Source: JACIYW01 sp014359745
GTDB lineage: Bacteria; Pseudomonadota; Alphaproteobacteria; Rhodobacterales; Rhodobacteraceae
Length of the DNA: 64,000 bases
Reading direction: 5' to 3'
NCBI GenBank assembly: GCA_050433985.1
Contig: JBNPWE010000003.1
Coordinates: 219,660-283,659 of the forward strand
In this document: positions 1-9,146 of the stretch, one piece after another
Position numbering within the stretch: position 1 is the first letter of the stretch
Layout of the letters: each line of letters begins with the position of its first letter
The notes under the pieces: model-generated
What the model was told of the DNA's origin: nothing
Databases searched by the model: none
Seen by the model: the letters and a program-made list of their open reading frames with translations, nothing else
Translations under genes and position numbers: made by a program

Positions 1-484
1 CATCCGCCGTGGCCCTGACCCCGGCCATCAGAATCATCTTTGCCCGCGCCGGGCCAATCAGCGCGGCAAGGCGCACCGGGTCGGAGGGCTGCGGCAGAAA
101 ACCCAGCCGCATCACCGGGTAAAAGAACCGCGCCTCCGGCACCGCGATGCGCAGATCACAGGCCAGCGTCATGCCAAACGCCCCCCCGGCCAGCGTGCCG
201 TTCAGCGCCACAACCGTCAGGCAGGGCAAAGCGGCCAGCGCCCCCGACAGCCGCTCCCACACGCCATCGCGGGCCAGCCCCGCCTTCGCCGCCTCAAGAT
301 CCGCGCCCGCGCAAAACACCTTGCCCGCCCCGGTCAGGATCAGCGCGCGCGCACCATCGCGCCCCGCGTTGCCGACAATTTCGGCAAGCCGTGTCAGCAT
401 CGCCTGGGTCAGCGCGTTGGCCTTTTCGGGGCGGTTGAGCGTGACCGTCCAGACACCGTCACCGGCAATATCCAAGTCTATCAT
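1..484 (-). CDS. Enoyl-CoA hydratase/isomerase family protein, C-terminus cut by window edge
   Basis: Reads MIDLDIAGDGVWTVTLNRPE at the N-terminus and is open to the window edge, so only about 161 residues are present. Crotonase-fold hallmarks are visible: the LNRPEKANAL start, the CoA-binding stretch VFCAGADL, and the oxyanion-hole region LNGTLAGGAFGMTLACDLRIA with RFFYPVMRLGF after it. Family members hydrate or isomerise enoyl-CoA in fatty-acid or aromatic catabolism; the exact substrate cannot be told. The position equivalent to the first catalytic Glu falls in the LAGGAFGM segment and is not a clear Glu, so the reaction may not be classic hydration. The ATG overlaps the stop of the upstream SDR as ATGA, indicating translational coupling. 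Confidence 0.85.
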   Translation of the reverse strand, partial: MIDLDIAGDGVWTVTLNRPEKANALTQAMLTRLAEIVGNAGRDGARALILTGAGKVFCAGADLEAAKAGLARDGVWERLSGALAALPCLTVVALNGTLAGGAFGMTLACDLRIAVPEARFFYPVMRLGFLPQPSDPVRLAALIGPARAKMILMAGVRATAD

Positions 485-1221
485 CCCGCCAACCCCACAA
501 GACCACGGATTTGCGGGTCGCGCAGGCTGACCTCTTCGCCCAGCCACGGATCGGCCCCGGTCCCGCACATCCACAGAAGCGCGCGCGCGGGCCATTCGGG
601 CGGGATATGGGCCGACCAGTCAAGCTGACTGATCGGGTTCACGCCGCTTTCGCGAATGGCGGCCTGCATGTCGGTTGCCACCGTTCCCGGCGACAGCCCC
701 AGCGCCCGCACACCGCGCCCGGCCATTTCCAGGTGCAGCGACCGCGTCAGCATCGACGCCCCGGCTTTCGAGGCGCAATAGGCGCTCCAACCCTCCTGCG
801 GGGCATGGGCGGCGCCAGAGCTGACGGTGATGATGGTTCCCGCCCCGCGCGACAGCATGCCGGGCAGTACCGCGCGCATCCCGTGGAATACACCCTTGAG
901 GTTGATATCGATGGCCTTGCCCCATTGATCGGGATCGGCCCCGTCGATCCCCGCGATCGGGTCGATGACACCGGCATTGTTGATCAGCACATCGACCGCG
1001 CCGAACCGGGCCTCCATCGTGGCCACGGCCCCGGCAACGCTGTGCCAGTCGGCAATATCGCAGGGCAGGGCCAGCCCGCCAAGCTCGGCCGCCAGCGCGC
1101 TGATCGCCGCGCCACCCCGCGCGATCAGTCCGACATCGGCGCCTTCGGCCGCGAAGACCCTTGCCGCGGCCATGCCGATGCCCCGGCTTGCCCCCGTGAT
1201 CAGAACCCGCTTTCCCTGCAT
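481..1221 (-). CDS. Short-chain dehydrogenase/reductase (SDR)
   Basis: 246-residue classical SDR, a normal length. The Rossmann motif TGASRGIG is at residues 9-16, NNAG near residue 80, and the catalytic YCASK (YxxxK) near residue 150 with a preceding Ser in the SSGAA segment. It should be a cytosolic NAD(P)-dependent oxidoreductase. The substrate is not recognisable, but 4-nt overlap (ATGA) with a downstream enoyl-CoA hydratase suggests acyl-CoA or alcohol/ketone metabolism. The start is supported by a GGGGGGA Shine-Dalgarno sequence just upstream of the ATG. Confidence 0.88.
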   Translation of the reverse strand: MQGKRVLITGASRGIGMAAARVFAAEGADVGLIARGGAAISALAAELGGLALPCDIADWHSVAGAVATMEARFGAVDVLINNAGVIDPIAGIDGADPDQWGKAIDINLKGVFHGMRAVLPGMLSRGAGTIITVSSGAAHAPQEGWSAYCASKAGASMLTRSLHLEMAGRGVRALGLSPGTVATDMQAAIRESGVNPISQLDWSAHIPPEWPARALLWMCGTGADPWLGEEVSLRDPQIRGLVGLAG

Positions 1222-1374
1222 GCGATCCCCCCGCTTCGACGTTCAGGCTTTGCTTAGCGCGCCTTGGCACGGTTTGCCAGATGCCGCACTTTGACGCGCG
1301 GCACCGCGCCATAGTCCCTTGACCCGCCGCACCCGGCGGCGGATGCTTGCCCCGCAATGAGACAGGAGTTCGCC

Positions 1375-2889
1375 ATGCGACAGTTACGACACCGGTTCAG
1401 CCTGGGCGCGGCGGCACTGCTGGCAGGAAGCGGGGCGGCGTTTGCCGATGTGACCGCCGATCAGGTCTGGGCCAGTTGGCGCGATTTCAGCGCCCGGATG
1501 GGCCAGTCCGTTACCGCCCGCGCCGAAACCCGGTCGGGCGACCGGCTGACGATCATCGACGCCACCTTCACCACCGCCGACCCCGATGTCAGGATCGTTA
1601 CCCGGTTCAGCGAGATCGCGCTGCGCGATCTGGGCGATGGGCGGGTGCGCATCACCCTGCCCCCCGATTTCACCGTATCGATGAAAACCGCCGCCTCCGC
1701 CCCTGAGGCGGTGACGCTGGACGGGCGCATCCGGCAAAGCGGGATGGATATCATCGCCAGCGGCGATCCCGCCAATATCCATTATGATTACAGCGCCGAC
1801 ACGCTGACCGCCACGCTTGAACACTTTGCAACCGGAAATGGCGACACGCAGATGACCGGCCAGGCCACCCTGAGTCGCCTGACCGGCAGCTATCAGGTGG
1901 CGGAAGGCGATCCGCAAACCCTTGACAGCGCCGTAGCACTTGGCACGATGTCGATCGACCTGACCGCAAAAAGCGCCAAGGACAAGGCGGTCTTCTCGGT
2001 GAAGGGCAAGTTTGACGATCTTGGCGGCACGGCCACCGGCACCGGGATGACCCGGCTTGTCGAACAGGCCGGGCGCCCCGGAGGATTGCCAAAAGATGCC
2101 GCGCTTCAGGCCGAATATCATGTAGGATCAAGCACGTACACCGTGGCAATCGACAATCCCGACGCCACGGCCACCGCCGCCATCACCTCGCAGGACAATG
2201 CCTTGCGGGTGCTGTTCGACGCAACCGCCCTGTCTTACGGCGCCAAGGCCGGCCCGACTTCGGTCGTGTTCAGCAGCCCCGCCATACCCGTGCCCCAGAT
2301 CACGGCATCGCTTGCCGGGACGGAACTTGACGTCACCTTTCCCATCGGCAAAACCGACGCGCCGCAGGAATTTTCCGTCGTGACCCGCCTGCTGGATTTC
2401 GTGGTCAGCGATAATGTCTGGGCGCTGTTCGATCCGCAGAAGGTGCTGCCGCGCGATCCGGCCACGCTGATCCTCGAACTGGCGGGCACGGCAAACTGGC
2501 TGGTAGATCCGTTCAACCCCACGCAACCCGACGCCACCGGCCAGCCGATGCCGCTGGCGTTGCACAGGCTCGACCTGTCGAACCTCACGGTGTCGGCCCT
2601 GGGGGCGGCGCTGACGGGTGTCGGCACGCTGACCTTCGACAATGCTGACCTGACCACCTATCCGGGGTTCCCCAAACCGGTGGGAGAGGCGAACCTGCGC
2701 CTGACCGGCGCCAACGCACTGATCGACAAGCTGATCAGCCTTGGCTTTCTGCCAGAGGATCAGGCGATGGGCGCGCGGATGATGCTGGGCCTCTTTGCCC
2801 GGCCGGGCGAGGGGGCCGACATCCTGACATCCCGGATCGAGGCGCGCGAGGATGGCACTGTCTTTGCCAATGGCCAGCGCCTGAAATAA
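1375..2889 (+). CDS. DUF2125 family secreted protein
   Basis: About 504 residues when started at the ATG at 1375, which has AGGAG six bases upstream; an ATG at 1357 lies in front of that RBS and is less likely. The N-terminus is a Sec signal peptide (RHR, then SLGAAALLAGSGAAFA, cleavage near AFA-D). The rest is a soluble, beta-rich looking protein without catalytic motifs I recognise. Length, signal and overall pattern fit the DUF2125 family common in Rhodobacteraceae, whose function is unknown. It stands alone between the divergent SDR pair and tldE. Confidence 0.7.
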   Translation: MRQLRHRFSLGAAALLAGSGAAFADVTADQVWASWRDFSARMGQSVTARAETRSGDRLTIIDATFTTADPDVRIVTRFSEIALRDLGDGRVRITLPPDFTVSMKTAASAPEAVTLDGRIRQSGMDIIASGDPANIHYDYSADTLTATLEHFATGNGDTQMTGQATLSRLTGSYQVAEGDPQTLDSAVALGTMSIDLTAKSAKDKAVFSVKGKFDDLGGTATGTGMTRLVEQAGRPGGLPKDAALQAEYHVGSSTYTVAIDNPDATATAAITSQDNALRVLFDATALSYGAKAGPTSVVFSSPAIPVPQITASLAGTELDVTFPIGKTDAPQEFSVVTRLLDFVVSDNVWALFDPQKVLPRDPATLILELAGTANWLVDPFNPTQPDATGQPMPLALHRLDLSNLTVSALGAALTGVGTLTFDNADLTTYPGFPKPVGEANLRLTGANALIDKLISLGFLPEDQAMGARMMLGLFARPGEGADILTSRIEAREDGTVFANGQRLK

Positions 2890-3019
2890 CCCCGCGCCTG
2901 AAATAGCCCCGTGCGGTTGTTTGCCAAACCGCAGCGGCTTATCTGACGATAGCTACAGGCGCAAAACCGGGGCCAGGGCCCCGGCCCGGATGGCCGGGCG
3001 CGCAGAACGGATGGAACGG

Positions 3020-4366
3020 ATGACGATGACGGGCAAGGATCTGGCCGAGGCGATGCTGCACGCCGCGCGCAAGGCCGGGGCAGAGGCCGCCGATGCGCTG
3101 GTGATCGACGGCACGTCGATTTCGGTCGATGTGCGGGGCGGGGTGCTGGAACAGGCCGAACGCGCCGAGGGGATCGACATCGGTCTGCGGGTGCTGAGCG
3201 GGCAGCGGCAGGCCTGCGTGTCGGCCTCTGACACGCGGTCCGAAACACTGGCGGCGATGGCCGAACGCGCCGTTGCCATGGCGCGCGAAGCCCCGCCAGA
3301 CGATGCGGTCGGGCTGGCCGATGCCGACATGCTTTCGGCGGTGCGCGACGCGGCGGGGCTGGAACTGGACGATCCTGCCGAAGAACCGGCCCCCGCCGCC
3401 CTTGAAGAAGATGCGCGCCGCGCCGAAGCGGCGGCGCTGGCGGTGCGCGGCGTGTCGCAGGTGCAGGCGGCATCGGGCGGCTATGGCCGCCATGCGCTGT
3501 GGATCGCGGCCAGCAACGGCTTTTCGGGGGGCTACGCGCGCACCTCTCGCGGGATATCCTGCGTTGCGATCAGCGGCGAGGGCAGCGGCATGGAACGCGA
3601 TCACCACGGCGAAAGCCGGGTGTTTCAGGCCGACCTGCCCGACGCCGCCGACATCGGCCGCCTTGCGGGCGAGCGCGCCGTGGCGCGCTCTGGCGCACGC
3701 CGGCCCAAGACCGGCGCCTTTCCGGTGCTTTATGACGAACGTGTCGCGGGATCGCTGATCGGCCACCTTCTGGGCGCGATCAACGGCCAGTCGATCGTGC
3801 GCGGATCAAGCTGGCTGCGCGATGCGCTGGGAACGCAGATTCTGCCCGCCGACCTGTCGATTTACGAAAACCCGCACCGGGTCCGCACCCCCGGATCACG
3901 TCCCTTCGATGCCGAAGGGCTGCGCACCGCCCCGCGCCAGATTGTTAATAACGGCGTGCTGACGGGCTGGACGCTTGATCTGGCAAGCGCGCGCAGGCTG
4001 GGCCTTGCCAGCACCGCCAGCGCCGGGCGCGGCACCGGCGCGCCGCCATCGCCCGGCACCTCGAACATCGCGCTGACCCAGGGCGACAAAACCCTTGCCG
4101 CGCTTCTGGCCGAGATGGGCACAGGGCTTTACGTCACCTCGATGATCGGATCGTCGATCAATCCCACCACCGGCGATTATTCGCGCGGCGCCTCGGGGTT
4201 CTGGGTAGAGGGCGGGCAGCTTGCCTATCCGGTCAACGAATGCACCATCGCGGGCAACCTGCACCGGATCCTGCGCGGCATGATCCCGGCCAATGACGCA
4301 CGCGCGCATCTGTCGATGGTGGTGCCAAGCCTTCTGATCGAGGGGCTGACGGTTGCCGGAGAGTGA
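3020..4366 (+). CDS. pmbA: TldD/PmbA family metallopeptidase subunit (TldE-like)
   Basis: About 448 residues, matching PmbA/TldE (about 450). Recognisable features are the N-terminal stretch ending GVLEQAERAEGIDIGLRVLSG, the central RPKTGAFPVLYDERVAGSLIGHLLGA, and the C-terminal GDYSRGASGFWVEGGQLAYPV, which is typical of this family. TldD/TldE form a heterodimeric protease that trims peptides such as microcin precursors; the TldE subunit lacks the zinc HExxxH motif, and none is seen here. In-frame ATGs occur at 2921, 3011, 3020 and 3026; the start near 3020 fits the family. The end overlaps the next gene by 14 nt. tldD itself is not in the window. Confidence 0.88.
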   Translation: MTMTGKDLAEAMLHAARKAGAEAADALVIDGTSISVDVRGGVLEQAERAEGIDIGLRVLSGQRQACVSASDTRSETLAAMAERAVAMAREAPPDDAVGLADADMLSAVRDAAGLELDDPAEEPAPAALEEDARRAEAAALAVRGVSQVQAASGGYGRHALWIAASNGFSGGYARTSRGISCVAISGEGSGMERDHHGESRVFQADLPDAADIGRLAGERAVARSGARRPKTGAFPVLYDERVAGSLIGHLLGAINGQSIVRGSSWLRDALGTQILPADLSIYENPHRVRTPGSRPFDAEGLRTAPRQIVNNGVLTGWTLDLASARRLGLASTASAGRGTGAPPSPGTSNIALTQGDKTLAALLAEMGTGLYVTSMIGSSINPTTGDYSRGASGFWVEGGQLAYPVNECTIAGNLHRILRGMIPANDARAHLSMVVPSLLIEGLTVAGE

Positions 4367-5159
4367 TCTTGACCTTCTGACCCGCGCGGCCTTTGCCGCG
4401 GGCGAGATCGCGCAGGCCTACCGCGCCAGGGGCCCGCAGGTGGTCACCGAAAAGCCCGGTGGCGCCGGCCCGGTGACCGAGGCCGATCTGGCGGTCAACC
4501 GGATGCTGGAGGATGTGCTGCGCAGCGCCCGCCCCGACCATGGCTGGCTGTCCGAAGAAAGCGCCGATGATCCGGCGCGGCTGCGGACGCGGCACTGTTT
4601 CATCATCGACCCTATAGACGGCACCCGCGCCTTCATCGCCGGGGATACCGGCTTTTCCCATTCCCTGGCCATCGCGCAGGGCGGCACGGTGGTGGCCGCC
4701 GTGGTGCATCTGCCCGCGCGGGGGCTGACCTATGCGGCGGCGGCGGGCCAGCCCGCCACCCTGAACGGCGCCCCGATCCGCGCCAGCGCCGCGCGGCTTG
4801 AATCCGGCGCATCGGTGCTGGCCGCCCGCCCGGCGCTGGAGGCCGCGCAATGGCCCGGCGGTGTGCCGCCGCTGACACGGGCGTTTCGCACATCCCTGGC
4901 CTGGCGGCTGTGCCTGGTGGCCGAAGGGCGTTTCGACGCCATGGTGACATTGCGCGACACCTGGGAATGGGATGTGGCCGCGGGCATGCTGATCGCCGCA
5001 CAGGCCGGCGCCGTGGTCAGCGACGCGGCGGGGGCGGGGCTGCGTTTCAACGCCCCCCATCCGCAAACCGCCGGCATCATGGCCGCGCCGCCCGCGCTCC
5101 ACCGCCAACTGATCGGGCGGCGCACCACGATCGCCCCACACCCTGACCCCACACCCTGA
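4353..5159 (+). CDS. Inositol monophosphatase family phosphatase (CysQ-like)
   Basis: 268 residues with all metal-binding motifs of the family: LSEES at 67-70 (E68/E69), DPIDGT at 86-91 and WEWDVAA near 207. These coordinate Mg2+ for hydrolysis of a phosphomonoester; candidates are inositol-1-phosphate or 3'-phosphoadenosine 5'-phosphate (CysQ), which cannot be separated by eye. The start codon is TTG at 4353, supported by AGGGG at 4341-4345, and it overlaps the end of pmbA. It continues into the DUF4170/LPS genes on the same strand. Confidence 0.87.
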   Translation: MPESDLDLLTRAAFAAGEIAQAYRARGPQVVTEKPGGAGPVTEADLAVNRMLEDVLRSARPDHGWLSEESADDPARLRTRHCFIIDPIDGTRAFIAGDTGFSHSLAIAQGGTVVAAVVHLPARGLTYAAAAGQPATLNGAPIRASAARLESGASVLAARPALEAAQWPGGVPPLTRAFRTSLAWRLCLVAEGRFDAMVTLRDTWEWDVAAGMLIAAQAGAVVSDAAGAGLRFNAPHPQTAGIMAAPPALHRQLIGRRTTIAPHPDPTP

Positions 5160-5253
5160 CTGGCCGGGTTTTTCCGCAACGCAGCATCTGCGCGGTTTTC
5201 AGCGCCTTCGCAAAGCCCTAGGATGCACCCGCAACCCATCATCGGAGACAGCC

Positions 5254-5499
5254 ATGACCCAGCGACTGCATCTTGTCTTTGGCGGCGAGCTTGTCGATCC
5301 GTCCGGAACCGTGTTCCGCGACCCTGCCAATATCCATATCGTCGGCATGTTCCCCGATTACAAATCCGCCTATAACGCCTGGAAAGCCGAGGCACAGCGC
5401 ACCGTCGACAATGCTCTTACCCGCTATTTCATCGCCCATATCCACCGCCTGCGCGAAGAAGGCACAGAAGCCAGCGCAACCGAAGAACTTGGCGCCTGA
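5254..5499 (+). CDS. DUF4170 family protein
   Basis: 81-residue soluble protein beginning MTQRLHLVFGGELVDPSGTV and carrying the DPANIHIVGMFPDY segment that I recognise from DUF4170. The function is unknown; the family is typically encoded just before waaA-like genes in alphaproteobacteria, as here. A GGAGA Shine-Dalgarno sequence lies about 5 nt upstream. Possibly linked to lipid A/Kdo synthesis through its neighbours only. Confidence 0.8.
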   Translation: MTQRLHLVFGGELVDPSGTVFRDPANIHIVGMFPDYKSAYNAWKAEAQRTVDNALTRYFIAHIHRLREEGTEASATEELGA

Positions 5500-5532
5500 T
5501 GTGCGGCCCCGCGTTGCGGCGGCCTGGGTGAT

Positions 5533-6831
5533 GTGATGCGCACCGAATCGGGGCTGGCGCTTTATCTGCTGCTGGCGCGCCCTGTGCGCGGCGATCGCCC
5601 GCATCCCGCCGCTGCCGGGCCGCCGGGGGGTGATCAGCGGCCACCCGGCGCAATGATCTGGCTGCATGCGGGCGACGCGGGCGCCATCGCGGGCACGCTG
5701 AACCTTGTACGGGCGATGCGGCTGGCCGGGGTGCGGGCAAGCTATATCATCACCACCGCAACCGACACCACCGCAACCGACGAGGCGCCGGGATCGGCGC
5801 TGCCCAAGGGTGCGATCCTTGCACACGCCCCCGCTGATACGCTTACGGATGTTCGCGAATTTCTGGATCACTGGCGCCCGGATGCGGTGGCCTGCATCGG
5901 CGGCGGGCTGCGGCCCGGTCTGGTGCATCAGGCGCATCTGCGCGGCATTTCGGTGTTTCTGTTCGACGCGCCCGCCCCCCGGCTGGCCCCGATCGCGCCG
6001 GGGTGGCTGCCGGGGGTGATGCGCGGCACCCTGCGCCGCTTTACCCGGATACTGGCGCGCGGGCCGCAAGCCGCGCGCGCCCTGCGCCGCGCCGGTGCCC
6101 CCGCCGATATCGTCGAGATCGCCGGCCCGCTCCAGGAAGGCCCCGGCCCCCTTCCCCACACCGAGGCAGAGCGCGAGGCACTGTCGCATCTTCTGGGCCC
6201 GCGCCCGGTCTGGCTGGCGGTCGATGTTCCCGAGGCCGAGGAAGATCGCGTCATCGCCGCCCATATCGCGGCGCAACGCCATTCCCACCGGCTGCTGTTG
6301 ATCCTGGTCCCCAAAGACCCCGCCCGCGGCGCGGAGATCGCCGCGCGGCTGAACGATCTGGGCGCCCTGAACTGCGCGCGGCGCAGCGCCGAGGAATACC
6401 CCGAAGAAGAGGTCTCGGTCTATATCGCCGATACCGATGGCGAACTTGGCCTGTGGTTCCGGTTGGCGCCGATCACCTATCTGGGCGGCACCATGACCGG
6501 GGATGACACGCTTGCCCCCGGCCCGCATCCCTTTGCCGCCGCAGCACTTGGGTCGGTGGTGCTGCATGGCCCGGCGGTGGCGGAATGCTACAAGATGGCG
6601 CTGGCCGATCTGGCCGAAGGGCAGGCGTCCCGCCTGGTGCGTGGCACCACGGATCTGGCCGAAGCGATCGGCGATCTGCTGGCCCCCGACCGGGCGGCGG
6701 CGATGGCGCTGAACGCCTGGCAGGTCACATCCGACCGCGATGCGATCACCGAACGCGCCGCGCGGCTGCTGCGCGAGGCCCTGCCCGTGGATGCGACAAC
6801 GGGCAAGGACACAGCCAAGGGGCCGGCATGA
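5533..6831 (+). CDS. WaaA (Kdo transferase)-like paralogue lacking the conserved glutamates
   Basis: 432 residues, aligning along most of its length with the WaaA encoded at 48287-49615: IWLHAGDAGA against IWFHAASLGE, FLDHWRPD identical, then CIGGGLRP against WTESELWP, and later ADTDGELGLWFRLAP against ADTLGEMGLWYRLAP. WaaA transfers Kdo from CMP-Kdo to lipid A precursor at the inner membrane. Two glutamates conserved in WaaA, in the GE and TESEL motifs, are replaced here (residues 45-51 and 122-126), and the GGHNP loop is altered to APGPHPF. It may be a pseudo-enzyme or act on another sugar. GTG at 5533 or ATG at 5536 are possible starts. It overlaps lpxK by 4 nt (ATGA). Confidence 0.78.
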   Translation: MMRTESGLALYLLLARPVRGDRPHPAAAGPPGGDQRPPGAMIWLHAGDAGAIAGTLNLVRAMRLAGVRASYIITTATDTTATDEAPGSALPKGAILAHAPADTLTDVREFLDHWRPDAVACIGGGLRPGLVHQAHLRGISVFLFDAPAPRLAPIAPGWLPGVMRGTLRRFTRILARGPQAARALRRAGAPADIVEIAGPLQEGPGPLPHTEAEREALSHLLGPRPVWLAVDVPEAEEDRVIAAHIAAQRHSHRLLLILVPKDPARGAEIAARLNDLGALNCARRSAEEYPEEEVSVYIADTDGELGLWFRLAPITYLGGTMTGDDTLAPGPHPFAAAALGSVVLHGPAVAECYKMALADLAEGQASRLVRGTTDLAEAIGDLLAPDRAAAMALNAWQVTSDRDAITERAARLLREALPVDATTGKDTAKGPA

Positions 6832-7820
6832 TGCGCGCGCCCGGCTTCTGGTTCACCGCGCCCGACCGGCCCGACTGGCGCGCCCGCGCCCTTGCGCCGC
6901 TGGGGGCGGCCTATGGAATGGCGACGGCCCGCAGGCTTGCCGCGCCCCGGCGGCATCTGCCGGTGCCGGTGATCTGTGTGGGCAACATCAACGCGGGCGG
7001 CACCGGCAAAACCCCGACCGTGATCGCCCTTGTCGAACGGCTGCGCGCGCGCGGGCACACACCGCATGTGGTCAGCCGGGGCTACGGCGGGCGCCTGCAC
7101 GGCCCCCTTGCCATAGACCCCGCGCGCCACCGCGCCCGCGATGTGGGGGATGAGGCGCTGTTGCTTGCCGCCTTCGCGCCCACATGGATCGGGCGCGACC
7201 GCGCGGCGGCGGCCCTTGCGGCGGTGGCGGCGGGGGCCGGGGTGATCGTGATGGATGACGGGTTCCAGAACCCGGCGCTGCATCAGGATCTGGCCCTGGT
7301 GGTGGTGGACGCGGTGCAGGGCTTTGGCAATGGCCGGGTGCTGCCCGCCGGGCCACTGCGCGAACCGCTGGCCCTGGGCCTTGCCCGCGCCGATCTGCTG
7401 CTGTCCATCGGGCCAGACCCCGCGCAAGCCGGGTTTGCCGCGCTTTGGGCGGGCGCCGTCACCCTGCCGCATCTGCGCGCCCGGCTGGCGCCGCTGCAAA
7501 CCGGGATGGAATGGGCAGGCCTGCGCGCCTATGCCTTTGCCGGGATCGGCCGCCCGGAAAAATTCTTTGCCACGCTGCGCGACATGGGCGTGCACCTGTG
7601 CGGTGCCGCAGCACTTGACGATCATCAACCGCTGGGCGAGGCGCTGTTGATGCGGCTGGAACAGGCCGCCTGGGCCGCCGGCGCGCAGCTTGTCACCACC
7701 GAAAAGGACGCGGTGCGCCTGCCCCCGGATTGGCGGCACCGGGTGCTGACGGTGCCGGTGCGCCTGGAACTGGACAATCCTTGCGCACTGGATACGGCGC
7801 TTTTACGCATCGGGGTGTAA
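6828..7820 (+). CDS. lpxK: Tetraacyldisaccharide 4'-kinase
   Basis: 330 residues, usual LpxK length. The P-loop region VGNINAGGTGKTP lies at 51-63 and is followed by HVVSRGYGG, then DVGDEALLLA, VIVMDDGFQNP and the late TTEKDAVRLP, all typical of LpxK. The enzyme phosphorylates the 4' position of the lipid A disaccharide at the inner-membrane face. The start at 6828 overlaps the WaaA-like stop (ATGA), so the two are translationally coupled, linking the paralogue to lipid A synthesis. A longer open frame upstream lies inside the previous gene and is not used. Confidence 0.94.
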   Translation: MMRAPGFWFTAPDRPDWRARALAPLGAAYGMATARRLAAPRRHLPVPVICVGNINAGGTGKTPTVIALVERLRARGHTPHVVSRGYGGRLHGPLAIDPARHRARDVGDEALLLAAFAPTWIGRDRAAAALAAVAAGAGVIVMDDGFQNPALHQDLALVVVDAVQGFGNGRVLPAGPLREPLALGLARADLLLSIGPDPAQAGFAALWAGAVTLPHLRARLAPLQTGMEWAGLRAYAFAGIGRPEKFFATLRDMGVHLCGAAALDDHQPLGEALLMRLEQAAWAAGAQLVTTEKDAVRLPPDWRHRVLTVPVRLELDNPCALDTALLRIGV

Positions 7821-7828
7821 GCTATCGG

Positions 7829-7941
7829 GTGTTGCCCCAAACCAGACCCGCACCCTGAGCGCAAAAGAAAACGCTTTTTTCCATCCTCTCGAAAAAATAC
7901 TCATCTTCCGCGCCCACCGTGCGCGCGCCGGTCAGGGGAAT
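7829..7941 (-). repeat. Dispersed GAGTATTTTT element, long copy 1
   Basis: Lies between the convergent ends of lpxK and anmK. On the minus strand it runs from a CCGGCGCGCGCAC-like GC-rich part through GATGAGTATTTTTTCGAGAG to CTCAGGGTGCGGGTCTGG. Closely similar to the copies at 10385, 53053 and 63744. In this orientation it follows anmK, consistent with a transcript-end function. No target-site duplication or ORF of a mobile element is seen. Confidence 0.75.
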
Positions 7942-7965
7942 GTCTCCAACGGACTGAAACCAACT

Positions 7966-9081
7966 CTATTGCGCAATCCGCCCGCCCGTCATCGGCGAGG
8001 GCACGCCGGTGGTGGTGGGAAAGCTGATCGGCAGGCCGCGCCGTACCCGCAGCGCCAGATAGGCGAAACATTCCGCCTCGATCGCATCACCCCGCCAACC
8101 GACAGCCTCGGCGGGGACCACCTCGACCCCCGCGCGGGGGCCAAGGGCTGCCATGATCGCCGGGTTGTGCCGCCCGCCCCCGCACACGATCAGCCGTCGC
8201 GGTCGCTGCGGCAGCAGATCCAGCGCCCGGCCCACCGCCCCGGCGGTAAAGGCCGTCAGCAGCGCGGCGCCATCCCTTGGCCCGCAACCCTCGGCCATGC
8301 TGGCGGGAAAATCGAACCGGTCCAGCGATTTGGGATAGGGCCGCGCCAGATAGGGGTGGCGCAGAAGATCGGCAAGGCGCGCCTCATCCACCCGCCCCGC
8401 CAGCGCCAGCGCGCCGTCGCGGTCCATCTCGCCAAAGCCCTGGTCCCGCACGAAATCGTTGATGGGCGCGTTCGCGGGCCCGGTATCAAAGGCAATCACC
8501 CGCCCCGCCCCATCCGTCCAGGTGATATTCGCCACCCCGCCAAGGTTCAGCACGGCGGTTTCGGGGCCCGCGCCGATCCCCGCCAGCAAGGCCGCATGAT
8601 AGGCCGCCGAAAGCGGCGCGCCCTGCCCGCCCGCCGCCACATCGGCCGATCGGAAATCATAGGCCACCGGCACCCCAAGCAGCCGCGCCATCAGCGCCCC
8701 GTCGCCCAATTGCCGGGTTTGCCCGCGCCGACCGGCTTTCGGGGCGCGATGCAACACGGTTTGCCCGTGAAACCCGACGATGCCGATGGCGCCAATCCCC
8801 GGCCCCTCCGAATCCGCCAGATCGCGCACCGCGTCAGCCTGCGCGCGGGTCAGCCGTTCCTGTGCCTCGGCAAAGATCGCGGGTTCCGGGCCGGTGAAGG
8901 CCCAGCGCCGCGCGGCCTCCAGCGCCTTTGCCAAAAGGTCGCGCACATCCGCCGGATAGGGGGTCAGGCGATAGGCACCGGGCACGATAATCCCGTCGCC
9001 ATCGGTGCGCAGCAGCGCGACATCAATATTGCCGTCCAGAACGGTTCCGGTCATCAGACCCACGGCCCAGATCGGTTCCAC
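7966..9081 (-). CDS. anmK: Anhydro-N-acetylmuramic acid kinase
   Basis: 371 residues, the normal AnmK length. Family motifs seen are the N-terminal AVGLMTGTVLDGNIDVAL, VGFHGQTVLHRAP, LNLGGVANITW, FDTGPANAPINDFV (region of the catalytic Asp) and IVCGGGRHNPAIMAAL. AnmK opens the 1,6-anhydro ring and phosphorylates recycled 1,6-anhydro-MurNAc in the cytosol, feeding peptidoglycan recycling. The usual GTSxDG signature reads GTVLDG here, a mild variation. It ends convergent to lpxK with a dispersed repeat between them. Confidence 0.93.
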   Translation of the reverse strand: MEPIWAVGLMTGTVLDGNIDVALLRTDGDGIIVPGAYRLTPYPADVRDLLAKALEAARRWAFTGPEPAIFAEAQERLTRAQADAVRDLADSEGPGIGAIGIVGFHGQTVLHRAPKAGRRGQTRQLGDGALMARLLGVPVAYDFRSADVAAGGQGAPLSAAYHAALLAGIGAGPETAVLNLGGVANITWTDGAGRVIAFDTGPANAPINDFVRDQGFGEMDRDGALALAGRVDEARLADLLRHPYLARPYPKSLDRFDFPASMAEGCGPRDGAALLTAFTAGAVGRALDLLPQRPRRLIVCGGGRHNPAIMAALGPRAGVEVVPAEAVGWRGDAIEAECFAYLALRVRRGLPISFPTTTGVPSPMTGGRIAQ

Positions 9082-9146
9082 CCTGTTCCCCCATGCAGGC
9101 CCGCGCCCGCCACCGCCCGCGCGGGGCGGCGATCCTGATAACTGGT

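Noticed and set aside
511..1257. Long open frame opposite the SDR gene
   Set aside because: Low-complexity Arg/Pro/Gly/His-rich antisense shadow of a high-GC gene; the minus-strand SDR has clear motifs.
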